Below the pieces are notes generated by a model. That model was not told where the DNA came from. It saw only the letters and a list, made by a program, of their open reading frames with translations, and searched no databases. This document shows, in pieces, positions 7,753-12,252 of a stretch of 12,252 nucleotides of DNA (within the stretch, counting starts at the first letter, position 1; the number at the start of each line of letters is the position of its first letter). Source of the DNA: an uncultured Ruminococcus sp. (lineage in GTDB: Bacteria; Bacillota; Clostridia; Oscillospirales; Ruminococcaceae); contig CACYBC010000182.1 of NCBI GenBank assembly GCA_902772615.1, positions 1 through 12,252 of the forward strand, given 5' to 3'. The position numbers were made by a program, and so were the translations under genes.

Positions 7753-8294
7753 CTGCAGAAAAAGGTTTTGTCCAACCCCGAAACGGGGATGACGGCTGCG
7801 GCTTTCGCCAGCAGCCCGGTGCAGTGGCTGATACGCAGTTTTGTGTAAGCAACTGATTCTTTCCGAAACATCTCCGCGAATTACCTCACGAATATGCAAT
7901 CCGGCACAGTTACATACGCTGTGTTCCGCTCCTGCATGTCAGATCGGAGACAGAGGGTGCCTCCTTTCTGGAGATGCCAGAAAAGGCGTAAGTGCCGTTA
8001 TCCTGGCATTCCGCACCGCGCATATGCGCGATACGGCAAGACCTTTGCTTCCGGATCGGATTTGGATCAGCCCCAAAAGGCGCGCAACGGGCGGCCGCTT
8101 ATCGCCGCCGGATTGACGCTTCCGGATCTGGACCGCTTACCTGCAGTGCATTTAGGGGCGGAACAGACCTTTCTAGATCGATCGTGATCCGGCTCGTCCT
8201 GAGCCAGGACTGTATTGATACGCACTTCCTTTTCCGGAGGCGCGTGGCTCACATAAAAGGGAATTACAATATATGCATCCGAAAGGATACATAT
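7716..8294 (-). ncRNA. Candidate large structured noncoding RNA, about 580 nt, family not recognised
   Basis: The unit has a near-consensus promoter (8300-8328) at its 5' end and an intrinsic terminator at its 3' end, both reading on the minus strand. I found no ORF with a ribosome binding site in between; the longest is about 60 codons from a GTG at 8252 and looks like chance.

Helices seen, in transcript order: a 12-bp 5' hairpin (8269-8296, loop UUUC); UUCC-UUUU pairing with GAAA-GGAA (near 8262 and 8230); a perfect 6-bp hairpin (8196-8210); GGCGGC/GCCGCC around 8105; a 12-pair stem with loop AUAU (8011-8036); a nested four-helix arm (7871-7949); a GNRA hairpin GGCTGC-GGC-GAAA-GCC-GCAGCC (7794-7816); CCCCG-UUU-CGGGG (7776-7788). 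Two of the long stems contain U-G pairs that become A-C mismatches on the plus strand. The size resembles OLE or ROOL RNAs, but I cannot match a consensus by eye. A long attenuated leader of the esterase gene is the main alternative. Confidence 0.6.
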
Positions 8295-8299
8295 ACAGA

Positions 8300-8328
8300 A
8301 TAATATCTATATTGATGGATGATTTCAA
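8300..8328 (-). promoter_or_regulatory. Strong sigma-A-type promoter for the noncoding RNA
   Basis: On the minus strand TTGAAA (8323-8328) and TATTAT (8300-8305) are separated by exactly 17 nt. Each hexamer is one base from consensus, the best promoter in the window. The predicted start (about 8292-8294) falls at the foot of the first 12-bp hairpin. Confidence 0.72.
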
Positions 8329-8426
8329 TAGATATATCGGCAAAACCGATGAACCGCACCGTAAAATATCAGAAAAACTACAGAAGTGGCGGAGACTGTC
8401 TTTCCGTGGAGATAGATGCTTTTTTC

Positions 8427-8435
8427 TGGTATTAT
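8427..8435 (+). promoter_or_regulatory. Possible extended -10 promoter of the MoaF-like gene
   Basis: TGG TATTAT forms an extended -10 element about 50 nt before the ATG of the MoaF-like gene; no good -35 is seen. Positions 8329-8426 between this and the divergent RNA promoter hold only a small ATCGG/CCGAT hairpin (8336-8350) and AT-rich sequence. Confidence 0.4.
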
Positions 8436-8484
8436 TAGTTCATGGATGCTGAGTGCAGAATAATATGATACAGGAGGGAAAGAT

Positions 8485-9354
8485 ATGCCGGACAAAGACA
8501 GAGCGCAGAGACGCTGGAGCCATTTCACTCAGGAAGATGTACAGAGAATGGCCAAAGCTACTCCCCCGGAGAGGTACAGACACGGTGAGTGGGGAGAGGG
8601 ACCGTACATGCCCGCATTCAGCGGGGATCTGGTCGGACGCCGTTTTGAGATGGAATTTACGGACGGACTCAAAGCGGTATATGAGTTCACTGGTGTTAAC
8701 GAACTGAAATGGAGTTTCGGAGAAGAGGAGCACACAGATCTGTGTGATGTGCATACCATAACATCCAACCTCTATTTCGTGAATCATTATGTTGTGGATT
8801 CCAGACCTCCGGAAGCGCATCAGGTGGTCATTGACCTTGACAACGGTCTGGTGACCCTCAATGTGGCTACGATGAATCACCCGATAGAGCCCAGAGATGT
8901 CATGAGGACCTTCCACTTCGGATTCATCACCAACTGCGGATATGAGGATCCGGGATACCGCCATGATTTCACGACCGATATGGTCGGCAGGGCTATCTAC
9001 TGGACATATAAAGACAGCGGCCCCAGGATCAAGCACATGTACATCACGCCTTTCTTCTATTCCGTCACAGGCGTCAGAAATCCGGATTGGGCGGCGTCCA
9101 ACCCCGCGGATTACGTCAAGGTGAGGGATGGTGTCTATATATTCTCGTTCCTTGAGTGGAGACAGTCCGGAGCTCAGGGATTCTTCCTCATGGATTTCTA
9201 TCAGATGCACGACGTGGGATGCTTTTTCGGCATGGAGCCGGAGGGAATAGTCTGCTATACCGTCGGAGCTAAGGGAGAATGGGCTGATTACCTTTACACT
9301 CTGCCGGATGATGCACCGAGGAAGACTGGATTCGGCTGGGAGAAGAAAGACTGA
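8485..9354 (+). CDS. MoaF-like protein (calycin-type beta-barrel, two-domain)
   Basis: This is a complete 289-residue protein. The ATG at 8485 has AGGAGG 7 nt upstream. It appears to be a tandem of two beta-barrel halves. The N-terminal half starts at LVGRRFEMEFTDGLKAVYEF (residues 49-68) and contains HQVVIDLDNGLVTLN (112-126). The C-terminal half starts at HDFTTDMVGRAIYWTYKDSG (160-179) and contains KHMYITPFFY (183-192), VRDGVYIFSFLEW (213-225) and GFFLMDFYQMHDVGCFFG (232-249). This order, especially a histidine followed by TTDxVGR and a W-x-Y strand, then H-x-Y, then a DGVYxFxxxE strand, is what I recall for the MoaF family. MoaF was named from a molybdenum-cofactor gene cluster, but its biochemical role is unclear. 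No other cofactor genes are near. No signal peptide. The fold is more certain than the function. Confidence 0.65.
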   Translation: MPDKDRAQRRWSHFTQEDVQRMAKATPPERYRHGEWGEGPYMPAFSGDLVGRRFEMEFTDGLKAVYEFTGVNELKWSFGEEEHTDLCDVHTITSNLYFVNHYVVDSRPPEAHQVVIDLDNGLVTLNVATMNHPIEPRDVMRTFHFGFITNCGYEDPGYRHDFTTDMVGRAIYWTYKDSGPRIKHMYITPFFYSVTGVRNPDWAASNPADYVKVRDGVYIFSFLEWRQSGAQGFFLMDFYQMHDVGCFFGMEPEGIVCYTVGAKGEWADYLYTLPDDAPRKTGFGWEKKD

Positions 9355-9376
9355 GATAACATTCAGATACGGAAAA

Positions 9377-9402
9377 GGACGGCATGGTCATCCATGCCGT
9401 CC
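9377..9402. terminator. Bidirectional intrinsic terminator
   Basis: A perfect 11-bp inverted repeat GGACGGCATGG / CCATGCCGTCC with a 4-nt loop lies between the convergent MoaF-like and DUF1292 genes. AAAA on its left gives TTTT when read on the minus strand; on the plus strand CTGCTTTTA follows. Confidence 0.82.
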
Positions 9403-9418
9403 CTGCTTTTATGAAGCG

Positions 9419-9676
9419 TTATTCTTCCTCGGCTGTGATCTCATCGAATGCCGCGGAGACCTCGTTGAATTCCTCGTCGGTCTCTATGTCAGCGATATCA
9501 TAATGATCCTCATCCGACTGCAGATAGCGGTAGAAGTAGATCTCCTGCCCCTTCTCGTCGAAGAATGCCACGTACTCCGTTCCTTTTACCTCGAAGACGC
9601 CCAGGACGGTGCATTCCACTGCTCCGCCGTCCTCAAATTCCAGTGTTATGACATCATTTTCACGGTCGTCTGCCAT
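9419..9676 (-). CDS. DUF1292 family protein (YrzB-like)
   Basis: This is a complete, small acidic protein of 85 residues. The start is the ATG at 9676 with AAAGGAG about 10 nt upstream; a longer in-frame reading up to 9760 is rejected because it overlaps the HAD gene and has no ribosome binding site. The order NDVITLEFEDGGAVECTVLGVFEVKGTEYVAF, then YFYRYLQSDED, then a glutamate/aspartate-rich tail is the pattern of DUF1292 proteins, which are common in Firmicutes. The family function is unknown; it often lies near mreB-ruvX or alanyl-tRNA synthetase genes, but not here. The HAD gene stop codon is 1 nt before this start (TGAAATG), so translation is probably coupled. Confidence 0.85.
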   Translation of the reverse strand: MADDRENDVITLEFEDGGAVECTVLGVFEVKGTEYVAFFDEKGQEIYFYRYLQSDEDHYDIADIETDEEFNEVSAAFDEITAEEE

Positions 9677-9677
9677 T

Positions 9678-10547
9678 TCAGTTCTCTCCTTTATTGAGTG
9701 GATCCCCGAAAGGGATCCCTTTTTTGCAGTATTCCATAACGAGATCGAGAAGCTCGGCAACGGCGCCTTCCATGCAGGGCCTCTTGGTCGTCATGTCGGT
9801 GAATTCCTTTATGTCATCGATGGCATCAGCCACCGCGACGGTATGCCCGGAAGCCTTGAACATGTCGATGTCGTTGTAGAAGTCACCGATCGATATGACG
9901 TTGCTGCCGTCTATGCCCATGATCTCCGCCAGCTTCTTTACGGCAAATCCCTTGCTGACGCCCTTAGGCAGGATCTCGTAGTAAATGGTGCTGGAGTGGG
10001 CGAAATCAAAGTCTTCGTACATAGGATCCGTACCCTTGCGGGCGTCGGTGTATTCGATGAGGCGGAGCACCGTCTCCTCGGGAGCCGCGAGCAGCACCTT
10101 GTTGAAGATCATTCCCTGCAGGCTTTCAAAAGGAACTTCACGGTATGTGATGAACTCGTCCCTGCAGTGGCTCTTTACGAGATCATTGACTCTGGGGCAG
10201 AATATGCCGTCGCAGTTGTGAAACTCGACGCCCACTTCCGGGAAATCCTTCATGATCTGATTTACCAGAGGGAAGATATTGTCGGTCACGGTCATCTGAA
10301 AGACGGGCTTGTTCTCGTTGAAGTCGTAGATGACCGCACCGGCACAGGTGATGCCAGGAGCAGAGAAGCGCATGACGTCGGTGAAATGTTTCACAGCGTT
10401 CACACTTCTGCCGGTACAGCAGGCGATATGCCCGCCGAGACGGCCGAACTCGTTGATCTTCTCTATGTTGACTTCCGGGATCGCGTAAGGGACCCTCAGA
10501 AGTGTATTGTCCATGTCAGTGAGGACCAGGTAATCTGATAGATTCAT
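9678..10547 (-). CDS. Cof-type HAD-IIB phosphatase
   Basis: This is a complete 289-residue cytoplasmic phosphatase of the Cof/HAD-IIB group, with a large cap domain between motifs. Motif I is TDMDNTLL (Asp11, Asp13), with Asn where Gly is usual. Motif II is CTGRS (44-48), motif III is Lys195 in PKGVSKG, and motif IV is GDFYNDIDM (221-229). The group hydrolyses sugar phosphates, phospho-vitamins or nucleotides; the substrate is not visible. The ATG at 10547 is chosen because the conserved motif I begins ten residues later; a longer in-frame extension to 10736 runs into the AIM24-like gene. The GAGAGG upstream is rather far (about 11 nt). It lies 20 nt after the AIM24-like gene and 1 nt before DUF1292, in one operon. 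Confidence 0.9.
   Translation of the reverse strand: MNLSDYLVLTDMDNTLLRVPYAIPEVNIEKINEFGRLGGHIACCTGRSVNAVKHFTDVMRFSAPGITCAGAVIYDFNENKPVFQMTVTDNIFPLVNQIMKDFPEVGVEFHNCDGIFCPRVNDLVKSHCRDEFITYREVPFESLQGMIFNKVLLAAPEETVLRLIEYTDARKGTDPMYEDFDFAHSSTIYYEILPKGVSKGFAVKKLAEIMGIDGSNVISIGDFYNDIDMFKASGHTVAVADAIDDIKEFTDMTTKRPCMEGAVAELLDLVMEYCKKGIPFGDPLNKGEN
9700..9725 (+). other. Terminator-like hairpin inside the 3' end of the HAD coding sequence
   Basis: On the plus strand GGATCCC and GGGATCC (7-bp arms, loop CGAAA) are followed by C and six T. This has the full form of an intrinsic terminator, but it points opposite to the coding direction and has no plus-strand gene directly upstream. It could stop antisense read-through from the MoaF-like gene, or be a coincidence of coding sequence. 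Confidence 0.4.
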
Positions 10548-10567
10548 CTGTATGGGAACCTCTCTGA

Positions 10568-11248
10568 TCAGGATGATGAAGAGGGGAAGTAAGGCGCCAG
10601 GGATGCGGCAAAGGACGACAGCGGCATGGTCTGCAGCGTCACTTTTCCGGGACCGGTAACTATGGTGTTGAAAAGGCCTTCTCCGCCGAACAGGACGTTC
10701 TTTACGCCTTTGACTGTCTCTACTTCCACACTGCATGTGGCATCCATGAGGGCGAGGTTTCCGGTGTCAACCACGATCTGCTGGCCCGCGCCGAGCTCAT
10801 ATTCGACTGTGGATCCGTCAAGCTCCAAGAATACGAGTCCGTTTCCGGATACCTTCTGCATGATGAAGCCTTCTCCGCCGAACAGTCCGGCACCGAAGCG
10901 CTTCTGGAAGAATACGGACAGTTCGACTCCCTGTGTGGAAGCGAGGAAGGCGGATTTCTGGCAGATTATGGGCTTGTCGGGTGTTACCTGAACAGCACGG
11001 ATGGTGCCGGGGAAACTGTTGGCGAATGCGATAAGGCCCTCACCGCCTCTTGCGGTATAGATGTTCTGGAAAAGACGCTCTCCGGAGAACATCCTTCCGA
11101 ATACCTTTCCTATTCCTCCGCCAACGGTCTCCATCTGCATGTTCGGTGACATCCAGACCATGGCTCCGCTCTCGGTGATCATGGATTCGTCCTTGTCCAG
11201 GTGGCAGATCACGACGGGCATGGGCTCGCCTGTAATGTTGTATCTCAT
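10568..11248 (-). CDS. AIM24 / TIGR00266 family protein
   Basis: This is a complete 226-residue protein. The ATG at 11248 has AGGAG 8 nt upstream; the longer in-frame start at 11314 is rejected because it lies in an intergenic hairpin region. The protein is a glycine-rich beta-solenoid-like chain with repeated short strands. Signature stretches are the N-terminal ITGEPMPVVICHLDKDE, then MITESGAMVWMSPNMQ, FSGERLFQNIYTARGGEG and, nearer the C-terminus, FGGEGLFNTIVTGPGKVTLQTMP, all typical of this family. Bacterial members have no established function; the yeast relative AIM24 acts in mitochondrial inner-membrane organisation, which need not apply here. It is probably cytoplasmic and is the first gene of the three-gene unit with the HAD phosphatase and DUF1292. 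Confidence 0.88.
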   Translation of the reverse strand: MRYNITGEPMPVVICHLDKDESMITESGAMVWMSPNMQMETVGGGIGKVFGRMFSGERLFQNIYTARGGEGLIAFANSFPGTIRAVQVTPDKPIICQKSAFLASTQGVELSVFFQKRFGAGLFGGEGFIMQKVSGNGLVFLELDGSTVEYELGAGQQIVVDTGNLALMDATCSVEVETVKGVKNVLFGGEGLFNTIVTGPGKVTLQTMPLSSFAASLAPYFPSSSS

Positions 11249-11269
11249 GTCAAATCTCCTGTCAGTTGA

Positions 11270-11288
11270 ACCGGTCCGGCGGACCGGT
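11270..11288. repeat. Perfect inverted repeat upstream of the AIM24-like gene
   Basis: ACCGGTCC GGC GGACCGGT is perfect over 8 bp on each side. It ends 21 nt before the AIM24-like start, just ahead of its ribosome binding site. It may be an operator or a leader hairpin; there is no T-tract for a terminator. The minus-strand sequence just upstream (TAATAT at about 11291-11296) could be its -10. Confidence 0.5.
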
Positions 11289-11302
11289 AAAATATTAATC
11301 AT

Positions 11303-11331
11303 GGACAGAGGCACGGAAAGTGCCTCTGTCC
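11303..11331 (-). terminator. Hairpin, probable terminator of the small repeat-protein gene
   Basis: A perfect 12-bp stem GGACAGAGGCAC / GTGCCTCTGTCC with a 5-nt loop lies 12 nt beyond the stop codon of the 11344-11745 gene. The following minus-strand sequence (ATGATTAATATTTT) is only moderately T-rich and starts several bases late, so termination may be partial. Confidence 0.6.
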
Positions 11332-11343
11332 GTATTCAGAGCT

Positions 11344-11745
11344 TTATTCTTCGTCGGTGTCGTCTGTAGCTTCCGGAACAGGGGCTTCCTCTTCATCGTT
11401 CGTGCCCTTGCCGTCAAAGATGTCGACAACGCCGTCTCTGAGATTGTCCGCCATCTCGGTGGCCTTATCCCTGATCTCTCCGGATTTAACCGATTCGACG
11501 GTGTTGTTTATGGTCTCCTTGGCTCCGTTGACCAGTTTGTCAGCCTTTTCGAGGACGTTCTTCTGTAGCTCGCCTGACTTGACGTTGTTCACGAAATTGT
11601 TGACCTTGTCGGCGGCGACATCGGTGATATCTCTGCCTTCTTCCTTGGCTTCCTTCTCAAGATTCGATACTACGGCAGCAAGTCCGACAGCCACCGCGAG
11701 TTTACCGAGCAGTCCGCCCAGGCCTCTTTTTTTTCTTCTTGCCAT
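11344..11745 (-). CDS. Small protein: hydrophobic N-terminus, duplicated helical repeat, acidic tail
   Basis: This is a complete 133-residue protein with no recognised function. The ATG at 11745 has AGGAG 9 nt upstream. A basic N-terminus (ARRKKR) is followed by a glycine/alanine-rich hydrophobic stretch (residues about 9-27), which could be a membrane anchor with the rest outside or inside. Then come two copies of a charged amphipathic helix, residues 48-74 and 79-105, offset by 31. Both contain the core VKSGE(L/I) followed by a KA(D/T)-type helix and AD(K/N)L. The last 20 residues are mostly Glu and Asp. The architecture resembles small YtxH-like or LEA-like helical stress proteins, but the sequence does not prove that. 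It has its own promoter with inverted repeats in the leader, suggesting regulation. Confidence 0.75.
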   Translation of the reverse strand: MARRKKRGLGGLLGKLAVAVGLAAVVSNLEKEAKEEGRDITDVAADKVNNFVNNVKSGELQKNVLEKADKLVNGAKETINNTVESVKSGEIRDKATEMADNLRDGVVDIFDGKGTNDEEEAPVPEATDDTDEE

Positions 11746-11774
11746 TTTTTATATCTCCTGTCTGTTTGATTGCC

Positions 11775-11799
11775 ATCAGTGACTGATCACCTTTGTGAT
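11775..11799. promoter_or_regulatory. Two overlapping inverted repeats, candidate operator
   Basis: ATCAGT-G-ACTGAT (11775-11787) is a perfect 13-bp dyad. It shares two bases with ATCAC-CTTT-GTGAT (11786-11799). They lie between the -10 of the small-protein gene and its ribosome binding site, covering its expected start and leader, a normal place for a repressor. Confidence 0.4.
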
Positions 11800-11802
11800 G
11801 AA

Positions 11803-11808
11803 AGTATA
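11803..11808 (-). promoter_or_regulatory. Probable -10 element of the small repeat-protein gene
   Basis: TATACT on the minus strand; 17 nt upstream is TTTTTC, a weak -35. The predicted start is near 11796, giving a leader of about 50 nt. Confidence 0.5.
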
Positions 11809-11862
11809 GCACAGCGCACCGTGCGGAAAAACAAAAAAAGTGGCGAAATAGGGCCTTTCAGG

Positions 11863-11868
11863 TATAAT
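11863..11868 (+). promoter_or_regulatory. Probable -10 element of the exonuclease gene
   Basis: A perfect TATAAT lies 33 nt before the GTG start. No good -35 is seen at 16-18 nt. Confidence 0.5.
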
Positions 11869-11901
11869 AAAAAGCGAAATAACGGCTTATCAGAGGTAAA
11901 C

Positions 11902-12252
11902 GTGATAATTATCGATCTTGAATGGAACCAGCCCGCTGTTCCGCTGCCGGAGGACGATCCGGACTATTTTGCGGGGGACATAATAGAGATCGGAGCGGTG
12001 AAGGTCGACGGTTCGTACAGGGTCACGGACAGATTCCGTGAACTGGTGCGTCCGGAGCTGCTTCCGGTCCTCACTGCCGCTGTAAAAAAGCTTACACGGA
12101 TATCGCAGGAAGAGATCCGCATGAAGGACACCCTGCGTACTGTACTGCCCCGTTTCCTGCAGTGGTGCGGGGATGATCACCTGTTCGGCGAGTGGGGAAC
12201 ATCGGATGAACTGGCGCTGAGACAGAATGCGGACGCATACGGCCTGGAACTG
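11902..12252 (+). CDS. KapD-like DEDDh 3'-5' exonuclease, C-terminus cut by window edge
   Basis: The first 117 residues are visible and the frame is open to the end. The start is GTG at 11902, with AGAGG about 6 nt upstream. The opening VIIIDLEWNQ holds the first Asp and Glu (D5, E7) of the DEDD exonuclease site. DIIEIGAVKVDG, then VTDRFRELVRP and KKLTRISQEEI follow, which is the standard order for the RNase T / DnaQ-like fold. GEWGTSDELALRQNADAYGL (residues about 96-115) carries the next conserved Asp. WGTxD is typical of the KapD / ERI-1-like group acting on RNA or single-stranded DNA. The final catalytic His and Asp would lie beyond the window. The substrate in this organism is unknown. 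Confidence 0.85.
   Translation, partial: MIIIDLEWNQPAVPLPEDDPDYFAGDIIEIGAVKVDGSYRVTDRFRELVRPELLPVLTAAVKKLTRISQEEIRMKDTLRTVLPRFLQWCGDDHLFGEWGTSDELALRQNADAYGLEL

Noticed and set aside
7780..7840. Minus-strand GCCACTG as a cobalamin-riboswitch core
   Set aside because: The flanking conserved blocks of that riboswitch are not present, and the downstream gene is an esterase, not a cobalamin gene.
8050..8085. Minus-strand GGGGCTGATCC resembling the 5' end of tmRNA
   Set aside because: The following bases do not give the GGATTCGAC block. No tRNA-like 3' end with CCA and no tag-peptide reading frame was found downstream.
8096..8115. NotI-type GCGGCCGC palindrome and neighbouring GGCGGC/GCCGCC as a vector or cloning scar
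   Set aside because: No vector sequence flanks it; it fits as part of a helix in the candidate RNA.
8190..8212. Minus-strand TCCTGGCTCAGGACGA, identical to part of the conserved start of 16S rRNA
   Set aside because: The match stops at once on both sides (no AGAGTTTGA before, no ACGCTGG after). The segment is simply a 6-bp hairpin with a 3-nt loop. No rRNA follows.
7841..8303. Overlapping plus-strand open frames of 91-103 codons and a 61-codon minus frame in the gene-free region
   Set aside because: None has a ribosome binding site, none shows a recognisable motif, they overlap each other in different frames, and their amino-acid make-up (rich in Arg, Cys, Ser, Pro) looks like translated noncoding sequence.
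9609..10538. 309-codon plus-strand open frame
   Set aside because: It is antisense to the Cof-type phosphatase, which has all four HAD motifs.
10548..10736. N-terminal extension of the Cof-type phosphatase
   Set aside because: The extension overlaps the AIM24-like gene, is rich in Arg/Ser as in shadow frames, and the conserved motif begins ten residues after the ATG at 10547.

Overview
The window looks like a piece of chromosome from a Gram-positive, probably anaerobic Firmicute of the Clostridia type. The base composition looks close to balanced GC. This placement is inference. It rests on strong AGGAGG-type ribosome binding sites, a TTG and a GTG start, and a gene set typical of that group: a LUD-domain protein, a CYTH protein, TraX, an iron-sulfur L-serine dehydratase, a DUF1292 protein, an AIM24-like protein and a KapD-like exonuclease. 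No transposase, integrase, phage gene, tRNA, rRNA or CRISPR array was seen.

Layout. Positions 1-1375 (minus) hold the N-terminal part of a condensation/alcohol-acetyltransferase-like protein with a TTG start, preceded by a phosphoglycolate-phosphatase-like HAD hydrolase. From 1512 to 2652 (plus) a LUD-domain protein and a CYTH-domain protein form a two-gene unit. A bidirectional terminator (2656-2690) separates them from a minus-strand run transcribed as CCA-adding enzyme, TraX-like membrane protein, then iron-sulfur L-serine dehydratase (5989 down to 2718). A type-B carboxylesterase lies at 6095-7654 (minus).

The stretch from 7655 to 8484 is the largest without a protein gene, and it is the most interesting part of the window. 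On the minus strand it carries a very good sigma-A-type promoter (TTGAAA, 17 nt, TATTAT), then about 580 nt dense in hairpins, then an intrinsic terminator. Several helices pair fully only when read on the minus strand, through G-U pairs. I propose that this is a large structured noncoding RNA, or less likely a very long attenuated leader of the carboxylesterase gene. I cannot assign it to a known RNA family by eye.

From 8485 to 9354 (plus) there is a MoaF-like protein. A perfect 11-bp hairpin terminator then separates it from a convergent minus-strand set: an AIM24-like protein, a Cof-type HAD phosphatase and a DUF1292 protein (11248 down to 9419). A separate minus-strand gene (11344-11745) encodes a small protein with a hydrophobic N-terminal segment, a duplicated helical repeat and an acidic tail. 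A divergent promoter region with overlapping inverted repeats leads to a KapD-like 3'-5' exonuclease (plus), cut by the window end.

Most genes are metabolic or RNA housekeeping functions in short operons with their own promoters and terminators. All functional names come from motif recognition by eye, without database searches.
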